Assembly (NCBI GenBank): GCA_009920875.1
Contig: RFZE01000086.1
Coordinates: 1-6,360 of the forward strand
Direction of reading: 5' to 3'
Source of the DNA: Alphaproteobacteria bacterium
GTDB taxonomy: Bacteria; Pseudomonadota; Alphaproteobacteria; RS24
DNA length: 6,360 bases
Shown: positions 1 through 5,070 of the stretch, in pieces
Numbering within the stretch: the first letter of the stretch is position 1
Layout: the number at the start of each line of letters is the position of its first letter
The notes under the pieces: generated by a model
Told to the model about the DNA's origin: nothing
The model's database searches: none
What the model saw: only the letters and a program-made list of their open reading frames with translations
Translations under genes and position numbers: made by a program

Positions 1-1
1 G

Positions 2-79
2 GTCACCCGCGCGCCTGAGCGCGAGATAAAAGGCTGGGGCAAAAAATTCCGCGCCAAGAATGAGAAAAAGGACAGCTAA
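2..79 (+). CDS. glmU: GlmU C-terminal end (partial)
   Basis: An open frame enters from the left edge and ends at TAA 77-79. It encodes 25 residues containing IKGWGKKFRAKNEKK. This basic tail with a G-W-x-x-K-F-R-A pattern is like the extreme C terminus of alphaproteobacterial GlmU, the bifunctional glucosamine-1-phosphate N-acetyltransferase / UDP-GlcNAc pyrophosphorylase. GlmU acts in the cytoplasm, two steps after GlmS in UDP-GlcNAc synthesis. The stop lies only 2 nt before the glmS start, as expected for a glmU-glmS operon. None of the catalytic domains is in the window, so the call rests on the tail pattern and the neighbour. Confidence 0.8.
   Translation, partial: VTRAPEREIKGWGKKFRAKNEKKDS
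68..72 (+). promoter_or_regulatory. Shine-Dalgarno site of glmS
   Basis: AAGGA lies within the last codons of glmU, 9 nt before the glmS ATG at 82. It fixes the glmS start at the Met that precedes the catalytic Cys and supports translation from a joint glmU-glmS message. Confidence 0.75.
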
Positions 80-81
80 TT

Positions 82-1908
82 ATGTGTGGTATTATTGGCG
101 TTATCGGCAAAAACGATGTCACCCAGTCTATTTTTGACGGGCTTAAGCGTCTGGAATATCGCGGTTATGACAGTGCGGGAATTGCAACCATTGCCGACGG
201 CCAGCTGATGCGTCGCCGCGCCGAGGGTAAGCTCGACGCTTTGCGCGAAGAATTGAACGAGCGTCCGCTGCAAGGCAGCATCGGCATCGGCCATACACGC
301 TGGGCAACACATGGGCCCGCCATTAAAGCCAATGCGCATCCGCATCGCGGTGAGCGCGTTGCGGTGGTGCATAATGGCATTATCGAGAATTATAAAGAGT
401 TGAAAGAACAGCTTATCGCCGATGGCGTCAGTTTTTCGTCCGATACAGATACGGAAGTCATCGCCCATTTGTTTTCCAAGAACCTAAACGGTAGCGGTGA
501 TGTGCGGCAAGCGGCAGCGAAAACATTTGCGGCGCTTGACGGCGCTTATGCCATTGCCCTGATTGTTGACGGCAATGAGAATGAAATCATTGTCGCGCGG
601 AAGGGCAGCCCTTTGGCCATCGGGCATGGTGACGGGGAAATGTATCTCGGCTCTGATGCCTTCGCGCTGGCGCCTTTTACCAATCGCGTATGCTATTTGG
701 CCAATGGCGATTGGGCGATTATGCGCCGCGACGGGGCGGAAATTTATACGCTCGGCTCTGACGCGCCGGTTGAACGTCCGGTTGAAACGGTCGATGCCTC
801 CGCGGCCATGGTTGATAAGGGCAATTATCGGCATTTCATGGCGAAAGAGATTCACGAACAGCCCGATGTGCTGTCGCGCACATTCGGGCAATATATTGAT
901 CCGGAAGCCAATGGCGTATTGCTGCCGCAAAATGATTTGGATTTCAGTAAAATCAACCGCGTTATTTTGGTCGCTTGCGGCACGGCATATTTTGCCGCGC
1001 AGGTCGGGCGTAATTGGATTGAGCGCTATGCACGCATTCCGGCCTCGATTGATATTGCCTCCGAGTTTCGCTATCGCGACGCGCCAATGGATGAAGACTG
1101 CTTGGCGGTATTTGTTTCGCAATCGGGTGAGACAGCGGACACACTGGCCGCTCTACAGCACTGCAAGGCGCATGGCTTGCAAACCATTGGCGTGGTCAAT
1201 GTGCCGGAGAGTTCCATCACGCGCGAAGTTGACCTGACATTCCCAACTTATGCCGGGCCTGAAATCGGCGTCGCCTCCACAAAAGCCTTTACCGCGCAAT
1301 TGGGCGCGCTGGCTTCATTGGCCATTGGTCTGGGACGGGTGAAAGGCACGATTGACGAAGCAGAAGAAAAACGCCTGACCGATTTACTGCTGACGACACC
1401 GCGCCTCGCCAATGATGTGCTGAATTGCGAAGACGAGATTGAAGAGGTTGCCAAAGGCTTTGTCGATTATAACAGCGCCCTGTTTATCGGTCGCAATACC
1501 ATGTGGCCGCTGGCGCTTGAGGGTGCGTTAAAGCTGAAAGAGATTTCCTATATTCATGCCGAGGGTTTTGCCGCCGGTGAGTTGAAGCACGGTTCAATTG
1601 CTCTGGTCGATGAGAATGTCCCCATTGTCACCATTGCACCTGATGATGAGCTGTTTGAAAAAACAGTCTCCAACATGCAGGAAGTGCTGGCACGCGGCGG
1701 CAAAGTCATCATGCTGGGCAGTGAAGAGGGCATCGCCAAAGCAGGCGAGGGCTGCATGGCGACGATTAAGCTGCCGGTGCTTGACCCGTTCATTACGCCG
1801 ATACTTTATGCGCTGCCGCTGCAATTACTGGCTTATTATGCCGCCGTCGCCAAAGGCACGGATGTCGATCAGCCGCGCAATTTGGCCAAATCTGTTACAG
1901 TGGAATAG
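82..1908 (+). CDS. glmS: Glutamine--fructose-6-phosphate aminotransferase (isomerizing), GlmS
   Basis: This cytoplasmic enzyme converts fructose-6-phosphate and glutamine to glucosamine-6-phosphate and glutamate, the first committed step of the UDP-GlcNAc pathway. The protein is complete at 608 aa (E. coli GlmS is 609). The N-terminal class II glutaminase domain covers about residues 2-220. It begins MCGIIGVIG, so Cys2 becomes the N-terminal nucleophile after Met removal, and it carries HTRWATHG (71-78), HNGIIENY (97-104) and SSDTDTEV (119-126). Two SIS sugar-isomerase domains follow, about 290-425 and 460-595, with CGTAYFA (299-305), SQSGETADTL (346-355) and STKAFTAQ (399-406). Glu487, His503 and Lys603 match the catalytic isomerase residues, and the C terminus DVDQPRNLAKSVTVE is canonical. 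It sits 2 nt after glmU with a good Shine-Dalgarno site. Two family positions differ: RNTMWP at 471-476, where RG is usual, and KHGS at 502-505, where KHGP is usual. No ribozyme or riboswitch leader is possible in the 2-nt gap. Confidence 0.98.
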   Translation: MCGIIGVIGKNDVTQSIFDGLKRLEYRGYDSAGIATIADGQLMRRRAEGKLDALREELNERPLQGSIGIGHTRWATHGPAIKANAHPHRGERVAVVHNGIIENYKELKEQLIADGVSFSSDTDTEVIAHLFSKNLNGSGDVRQAAAKTFAALDGAYAIALIVDGNENEIIVARKGSPLAIGHGDGEMYLGSDAFALAPFTNRVCYLANGDWAIMRRDGAEIYTLGSDAPVERPVETVDASAAMVDKGNYRHFMAKEIHEQPDVLSRTFGQYIDPEANGVLLPQNDLDFSKINRVILVACGTAYFAAQVGRNWIERYARIPASIDIASEFRYRDAPMDEDCLAVFVSQSGETADTLAALQHCKAHGLQTIGVVNVPESSITREVDLTFPTYAGPEIGVASTKAFTAQLGALASLAIGLGRVKGTIDEAEEKRLTDLLLTTPRLANDVLNCEDEIEEVAKGFVDYNSALFIGRNTMWPLALEGALKLKEISYIHAEGFAAGELKHGSIALVDENVPIVTIAPDDELFEKTVSNMQEVLARGGKVIMLGSEEGIAKAGEGCMATIKLPVLDPFITPILYALPLQLLAYYAAVAKGTDVDQPRNLAKSVTVE

Positions 1909-1924
1909 CCGCTCGATTGACTTA

Positions 1925-1930
1925 TATAAT
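1925..1930 (+). promoter_or_regulatory. Possible -10 element (TATAAT) upstream of the 1936 gene
   Basis: A perfect TATAAT lies in the 27-nt gap after glmS, ending 5 nt before the ATG at 1936. A start site 6-7 nt downstream would fall on or next to that ATG, giving a leaderless message. This fits the lack of a Shine-Dalgarno site. I see no good -35 hexamer at 16-18 nt spacing, so the promoter is tentative. Read-through from glmU-glmS is the alternative. Confidence 0.3.
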
Positions 1931-1935
1931 GGCGC

Positions 1936-2166
1936 ATGAGTGAGTTGGAAGAGGCTGAAAAGCAAGTGCGTGAAATGGTGGTGCAGGCCGCTGCCACTTT
2001 AACCCAGCAATATGGCGAGGATGCCGAGGTGATTGCCACCATGCGCGCGGCCGAGTTTGCCGCCGCAGGTGATGTCGATGGCCTGAAAGCGTGGGACATG
2101 ATTATCGAATATCTGGTCGCGCTGCGCGAAGGTAAGCCTGAAGATGTTGGCGGGGCGGTTAATTGA
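1936..2166 (+). CDS. Small acidic helical protein, function unknown
   Basis: It encodes 76 residues with no signal peptide, membrane segment or cysteine. It is rich in Glu and Ala (SELEEAEKQVREMV at the N terminus), with predicted helices interrupted at GEDAE (27-31) and GDVDG (45-49). The pattern GDVDGLKAW..I around residues 45-57 vaguely recalls short alphaproteobacterial proteins of the DUF6961 type. That is memory-based and weak. The ATG at 1936 is the first in frame, and there is no clear Shine-Dalgarno site. It follows glmS by 27 nt, and its stop overlaps the TTG start of the next gene, so the two are probably co-translated. Codon use resembles its neighbours, and I believe it is a real gene, but no function can be assigned. 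Confidence 0.7.
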   Translation: MSELEEAEKQVREMVVQAAATLTQQYGEDAEVIATMRAAEFAAAGDVDGLKAWDMIIEYLVALREGKPEDVGGAVN

Positions 2167-2522
2167 GGCCGCTTCTCACCGTCTATTATAATGGCGACTG
2201 CTCTATTTGCGGGCCGGAAGTGGCTATGTATCAACGCATGGCGGCGGCGGCGCATATCGACAATTTGGTGTTTGAGAATATCGCCACCCAAACCTGCCCG
2301 TCGGGCTATCAGCGCGATAGTTTGTTACGCCGCATACATGCCGAGGAAAACGGCAAAATGTTGGTCGGAGTGGAGGCGTTTATCGCCATGTGGCTGCGCT
2401 TGCCAAAATTCAAATATCTTGCCCACGCAATAAATTGGCCGATCATGCGAGGCATGACCGGCCTGATTTATAATCATATTATCGCGCCGTGGCTGTATCG
2501 CCGTTACATGCGCTCTTTATGA
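2163..2522 (+). CDS. DCC family (DUF393) thiol-disulfide oxidoreductase-like protein
   Basis: The 119-aa protein begins MRPLLTVYYNGDCSICG, the signature of the DCC/DUF393 (YuxK-like) family. This has a beta strand, then [DN]GxC, with a thioredoxin-like CxxC at Cys13/Cys16. The middle holds GVEAFIAMWLRLP (69-81), the usual conserved G-x-E-A-F segment. The C-terminal amphipathic stretch LIYNHIIAPWLYRRY (101-115) is also typical. Family members are small cytoplasmic or membrane-associated proteins presumed to act on thiols, and their real substrates are unknown. The start is a TTG at 2163 that shares TTGA with the upstream stop. The next in-frame ATG (2223) would delete both cysteines, so TTG is preferred. 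Asn10 replaces the commoner Asp of the DCC motif. It ends 5 nt before the convergent lipoprotein gene. Confidence 0.88.
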   Translation: MRPLLTVYYNGDCSICGPEVAMYQRMAAAAHIDNLVFENIATQTCPSGYQRDSLLRRIHAEENGKMLVGVEAFIAMWLRLPKFKYLAHAINWPIMRGMTGLIYNHIIAPWLYRRYMRSL

Positions 2523-2527
2523 TGTTG

Positions 2528-2614
2528 TTAGATGCCCGGAATAAACGGGATATCGATGATGCCACAACCGGCAATAGCCAAGCTCAACACGACAGGAATA
2601 AGAATTTTCTTCAT
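2528..2614 (-). CDS. 28-residue small lipoprotein
   Basis: This is a short minus-strand gene below common length cut-offs. It starts MKKILIPVVLSLAIAGC, which has a basic n-region (Lys2, Lys3), a hydrophobic core at residues 4-15 and the lipobox I-A-G-C with Cys17 as the lipidation site. Signal peptidase II would leave a mature 12-residue lipopeptide, CGIIDIPFIPGI, probably on the inner or outer membrane. Three features support it. A GGGGAG Shine-Dalgarno site lies 8 nt upstream. The ATG overlaps the DUF6285 stop as ATGA. The reading is a complete lipoprotein signal ending in TAA at 2530-2528. It is the last gene of the phosphotransferase-DUF6285 unit. Function is unknown. It resembles other tiny proteobacterial lipoproteins in form only, and I do not recognise a named family. 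Confidence 0.72.
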   Translation of the reverse strand: MKKILIPVVLSLAIAGCGIIDIPFIPGI

Positions 2615-3018
2615 TTGATAGTCTCCCCAGAGTCTTCTTCAGGCCATCCATTGGCCTTGGCCGTTTTATACCCCTGATAGCGCGGCTGGTCTATGGCCAG
2701 CTTGCCCATAGTTGTCTTGATGAGATGTATTTTCAGCTTTTCGTCGGATAAATCCATCTCACCTGTCGCTATTTTGTCACAAAGTTTGCGGTTCAATTCT
2801 TTCAGAGTGCCGGTTTCACCGAGCAGTGATTCGAGCCGCGCTGTTTCGGCACGATTGAAACCCGGGGCGAGTTCCAATTCGCGCGCCAATATATCCAAAA
2901 CATTGCCGGCGACGCGAGCATGGAAGGCGGCATGACCCGACAGTTGCGGCATCGCCGTATCGTTTAGGAAGGCTCGCGCGGCGCCGAGAAGTTTTTCGGC
3001 GGACGGTTTGTCTTGCAT
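2611..3018 (-). CDS. DUF6285 domain-containing protein
   Basis: The 135-aa protein opens MQDKPSAEKLLGAARAFL. It has PQLSGHAAFHARVAGNVL (24-41), ARELEL (45-50), LNRKLCDKIATGEMDL (75-90) and KLAIDQPRY (106-114). This order and these motifs match the DUF6285 family as I remember it. Members are short, helical, cytoplasmic proteins usually encoded directly after an ACAD10/11-like phosphotransferase, often with an acyl-CoA dehydrogenase nearby. No catalytic role is established. The ATG overlaps the stop of the phosphotransferase by one base (TGATG) and is preceded by GGGAG at 7 nt. Its own stop overlaps the lipoprotein start. A role as partner or accessory of the kinase is inferred from this constant pairing only. 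Confidence 0.85.
   Translation of the reverse strand: MQDKPSAEKLLGAARAFLNDTAMPQLSGHAAFHARVAGNVLDILARELELAPGFNRAETARLESLLGETGTLKELNRKLCDKIATGEMDLSDEKLKIHLIKTTMGKLAIDQPRYQGYKTAKANGWPEEDSGETIK
2623..2628 (-). promoter_or_regulatory. Shine-Dalgarno site of the small lipoprotein
   Basis: On the minus strand GGGGAG lies in the Ser-Gly-Glu codons near the end of the DUF6285 gene, 8 nt before the ATG at 2614. It is one of the strongest ribosome binding sites in the window and is a main reason to accept the 28-codon gene. Confidence 0.65.
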
Positions 3019-4004
3019 CAGTCTTCTCCCATCAGCATGCGTAACAGGTCGATTTCGGTTTCCGAAGCGCGTCGCCCGATAGAGCCGCGCTCGATTGAAG
3101 GGTCGGCGCCGCTTTCAAAAGCTGAGACCATCAGCACGCCGCACATAATGCCCCATTTTAATGTGCCGAGAATTTCCCAAAAGCGCGTCGCTTTTTCGTC
3201 AATCTCGCCACCGGCGGCGCGATAGGCGTCATACATATCGGCGCGTGCCCCGAAGCCGCCGACCGGCATATCATGCTGCCCAAAGCGCCAGCTTGGCACA
3301 CACGGCCAGCCGAGATCTTCCATCGGGTCGCCAATATGTGTCAGCTCCCAGTCGAGCAGGGCGACCAGCCCGTCTCGCGGCGACACCATAATATTGCCAT
3401 TGCGGAAGTCGCCATGCACCAAAGCGGGCGCACGCTTTTCCGGCAGATTGTCACCCAGCCATTTTATCGCCAATTCAAATACCGGAAACGGATGACCACC
3501 GGCTTTTAAATAGCCTGCATATTTCTCCAATTCACCCACCGCATCACTAAACGGCAAATCCGGCAAAGCAGAGACATCTATATTGTGCAGCGCCGCCAGC
3601 ATGGTGCCGCATTGCGCGGCAAGATTGGGACGCACAGCATCAAACTCAGCATCGCGCAAAATTTTCCGAGCAATGGTTTCACCCTCGATAAAGTCCATCA
3701 CATAGGCTTCGCCAATGCCGTCATCTTCGTCGCAAATAAAACTGATTTTGGGCACGGCGATTCCGGCCTCGGCGGCGGCACTGATAATGGCCGCTTCGCT
3801 GGCTTTCGGCAGGGCATTTTGTGAGGTCTGAACCCCGCGCGGATTTCGCCGCAACACATAAGCTTGGCCATCGCAAACAAATGTCCAGCTTTCTTGGCTG
3901 GCACCGCCGGAAAGCCGCTTTAAATTTTCGATAGGCGAACCGAAACGGCGCGTGCATATGCTCCCCAGCCGCTCTTCGAATTGCTCTTTTGAAAGCTCTC
4001 CCAT
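3018..4004 (-). CDS. Phosphotransferase family protein (APH fold, ACAD10/11-like)
   Basis: This is a kinase-fold protein of 328 aa from the chosen ATG. N-lobe: LSGGASQESW (31-40) as the glycine-rich loop, then YVLRRNP (49-55). In the C-lobe, LVHGDFRNGNIMV (195-207) carries the catalytic HGDxxxxN (Asp199, Asn204), and LLDWELTHIGDPMEDLGW (216-233) holds the metal-binding Asp218. This DWE/GDP..DLGW form is typical of the group related to the kinase domains of human ACAD10/ACAD11, which phosphorylate 4-hydroxyacyl substrates in fatty-acid catabolism. The substrate here is inferred, not shown. Antibiotic resistance is unlikely. It leads a three-gene operon with DUF6285 and a small lipoprotein. The start is uncertain: the frame stays open upstream, with GTG at 4031 and TTG at 4046. 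No candidate has a Shine-Dalgarno site, and ATG 4004 best fits the expected N terminus. No acyl-CoA dehydrogenase is in the window. Confidence 0.9.
   Translation of the reverse strand: MGELSKEQFEERLGSICTRRFGSPIENLKRLSGGASQESWTFVCDGQAYVLRRNPRGVQTSQNALPKASEAAIISAAAEAGIAVPKISFICDEDDGIGEAYVMDFIEGETIARKILRDAEFDAVRPNLAAQCGTMLAALHNIDVSALPDLPFSDAVGELEKYAGYLKAGGHPFPVFELAIKWLGDNLPEKRAPALVHGDFRNGNIMVSPRDGLVALLDWELTHIGDPMEDLGWPCVPSWRFGQHDMPVGGFGARADMYDAYRAAGGEIDEKATRFWEILGTLKWGIMCGVLMVSAFESGADPSIERGSIGRRASETEIDLLRMLMGED
3026..3030 (-). promoter_or_regulatory. Shine-Dalgarno site of the DUF6285 gene
   Basis: On the minus strand GGGAG falls in the last codons of the phosphotransferase gene, 7 nt before the ATG at 3018. 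It supports this start and coupled translation across the TGATG junction. Confidence 0.6.
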
Positions 4005-4404
4005 GTGGTGAAGCGTGCCATTGCAAAGCACGTTAGGCAAGCGCAAAGGGGCTGAAAACAGGGCGATTGCCTTCCATTTAACTTATTTACTTTAAAGAAA
4101 ATAAAAAAAATTAGGTTTCTTGAGTTTGGCAGAACGCTAGCTAAAACTCCATTTTTAGAGCCGAAATGGCAATAAGAAAGTTATGGCTCTCGCGTATCCT
4201 CTGTTCGTTGCGTGTGCTGACGATTCATCGCGTATGGCTGAACCTTTCCCGAGAGAGAAACGACACGGGCTTGATAATGTTCCGGAGTGACGCGTTTTCC
4301 GAATTTGAAGCGCCAATCAATCCCTTTCTGGGCTACTCCGCCAGCGATATATTTGAATTTGTCTAATCTTTGAAAAACCGAGCGGAATCAGCCGATAGTG
4401 AATA
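4005..4404. other. AT-rich intergenic region between divergent genes
   Basis: No convincing gene lies in these 400 bases. Positions 4075-4160 are strongly AT-rich, including a run of A-rich sequence at about 4094-4112, and probably hold the phosphotransferase promoter (minus strand). Toward DUF502, TTGAGT (4120-4125) with TAAAAC (4142-4147) at 16-nt spacing, or the lone TCTAAT at 4362-4367, could serve as promoter elements. Two mutually exclusive small hairpins exist: CTAAAA/TTTTAG (4141-4146 with 4153-4158) and CCATTT/AAATGG (4149-4154 with 4164-4169). Two unrecognised overlapping plus-strand ORFs are present, 4166-4366 (66 aa) and 4183-4290 (35 aa). Neither has a family signature or good ribosome site, and the first uses several rare codons (AGA, CGA, ATA). 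I do not call either a gene. Confidence 0.6.
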
Positions 4405-5061
4405 ATGAGTGAAATTCTCGACCCACCGAAAAAAAGACGCACCTTGCTGGGCGCTCTGCGTACCTATTTCCTCACCGGTCTCGTCGTCACTGCGCCGATT
4501 TACATCACTTTTTATTTGATGCTGTGGTTTGTCGAGTTTCTCGACGGCTATTTCCGCCCGTGGATACCGGAGATTTACTGGCCGACCACTTATCTGCCGT
4601 TTGATGTGCCCGGGGTCGGCGTTGTGCTGGCACTGGTGCTGCTGACATTTATCGGCGGTCTGACGGCCAATTTTTTGGGGCGTGGCATGTTGGCATTGGC
4701 CGACCGGCTTATCCGCCAAATTCCGATGGCCGGCACGGTTTACACCGCGCTGCGGCAAATTTTTCAAACCGCCGTGCGCGAAGACGGCGCCAGTTTCAGC
4801 CAAGTTGCGCTGATTGAATATCCGCGCAAAGGTTTAAACGCCATTGCCTTCGTTACCAAAGCGGCTGACCGCCGCGTCAATGAAGCGACGGGTAAAACCA
4901 TGGTCGGCGTATTTTTGCCGACCACGCCCAATCCGACATCGGGTTTTTTACTGTTCGTGCCGGAAGATGAATTGACCATTCTCGACATGACGGTGGAAGA
5001 GGGCGCGCGGCTGGTCATCTCGGCCGGTCTGGCCGATGAGGAAAGCAATCAGGACGATTAG
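4405..5061 (+). CDS. DUF502 family inner-membrane protein
   Basis: The 218-aa protein has a basic N terminus (PKKRR, 8-12) and two hydrophobic segments, about 20-46 and 68-92. After these comes a soluble domain with DRLIRQIPMAGTVYTALRQ (100-118), IEYPRKGLNAIAFVT (137-151), VFLPTTPNPTSGFLLFVP (169-186) and VISAGL (204-209). The P-x-T-P-N-P-T-S-G segment is the hallmark of DUF502. The family is widespread in bacteria and often found beside recG and glmS in alphaproteobacteria. It has plant relatives (COV/LCV-type membrane proteins), but its biochemical role in bacteria is unknown. The ATG at 4405 gives a typical N terminus, though upstream only weak purine content is seen. Its stop TAG (5059-5061) overlaps the recG stop on the other strand, and the last codons form part of a hairpin. 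Confidence 0.93.
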   Translation: MSEILDPPKKRRTLLGALRTYFLTGLVVTAPIYITFYLMLWFVEFLDGYFRPWIPEIYWPTTYLPFDVPGVGVVLALVLLTFIGGLTANFLGRGMLALADRLIRQIPMAGTVYTALRQIFQTAVREDGASFSQVALIEYPRKGLNAIAFVTKAADRRVNEATGKTMVGVFLPTTPNPTSGFLLFVPEDELTILDMTVEEGARLVISAGLADEESNQDD

Positions 5062-5070
5062 CCTGATTGC
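5045..5070. terminator. Hairpin over the convergent DUF502/recG stop codons
   Basis: A perfect 9-bp inverted repeat, GCAATCAGG (5045-5053) and CCTGATTGC (5062-5070), flanks an 8-nt loop that contains both stop codons. Minus-strand transcripts from recG would read the stem followed by TTTCC, a short T-tract. Plus-strand transcripts meet A5, not T, so simple intrinsic termination is less likely for DUF502. It may act as a terminator for recG or as a 3' end-protecting stem for both messages. The sequence is shared with coding: it spells SNQD at the DUF502 end and LQSG at the RecG end. Confidence 0.5.

Noticed and set aside
484..1237. Long ORFs inside glmS (minus strand 484-1122, plus strand 563-1237)
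   Set aside because: They overlap a complete, well-conserved glmS. Their products are Arg-rich or low-quality with no family motif, as expected for shadow frames of GC-rich coding DNA.
2535..2549. CCCG/CGGG hairpin as a terminator between the convergent DCC and lipoprotein genes
   Set aside because: The stem is only 4 bp with a 7-nt loop, has no T-tract and lies inside lipoprotein codons.
3018..4004. Aminoglycoside resistance kinase
   Set aside because: The HGDFRNGN and DWELTHIGDP..DLGW motifs and the DUF6285 partner point to the ACAD10/11-like metabolic group, not to a resistance enzyme.
4005..4046. Upstream TTG (4046) or GTG (4031) start for the phosphotransferase
   Set aside because: Both lack a ribosome site and add 9-14 residues not expected at the family's N terminus. 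ATG 4004 is simpler, though not proven.
4183..4290. 35-residue ORF with an A-C that might be a lipobox
   Set aside because: There is no basic n-region, Phe is at the -3 position and the hydrophobic core is very short, so it does not meet lipoprotein signal rules.
4166..4366. 66-residue ORF as a real gene
   Set aside because: It has no ribosome site, several rare codons and no recognisable domain, and an equally plausible ORF overlaps it in another frame. It is recorded as a finding only.
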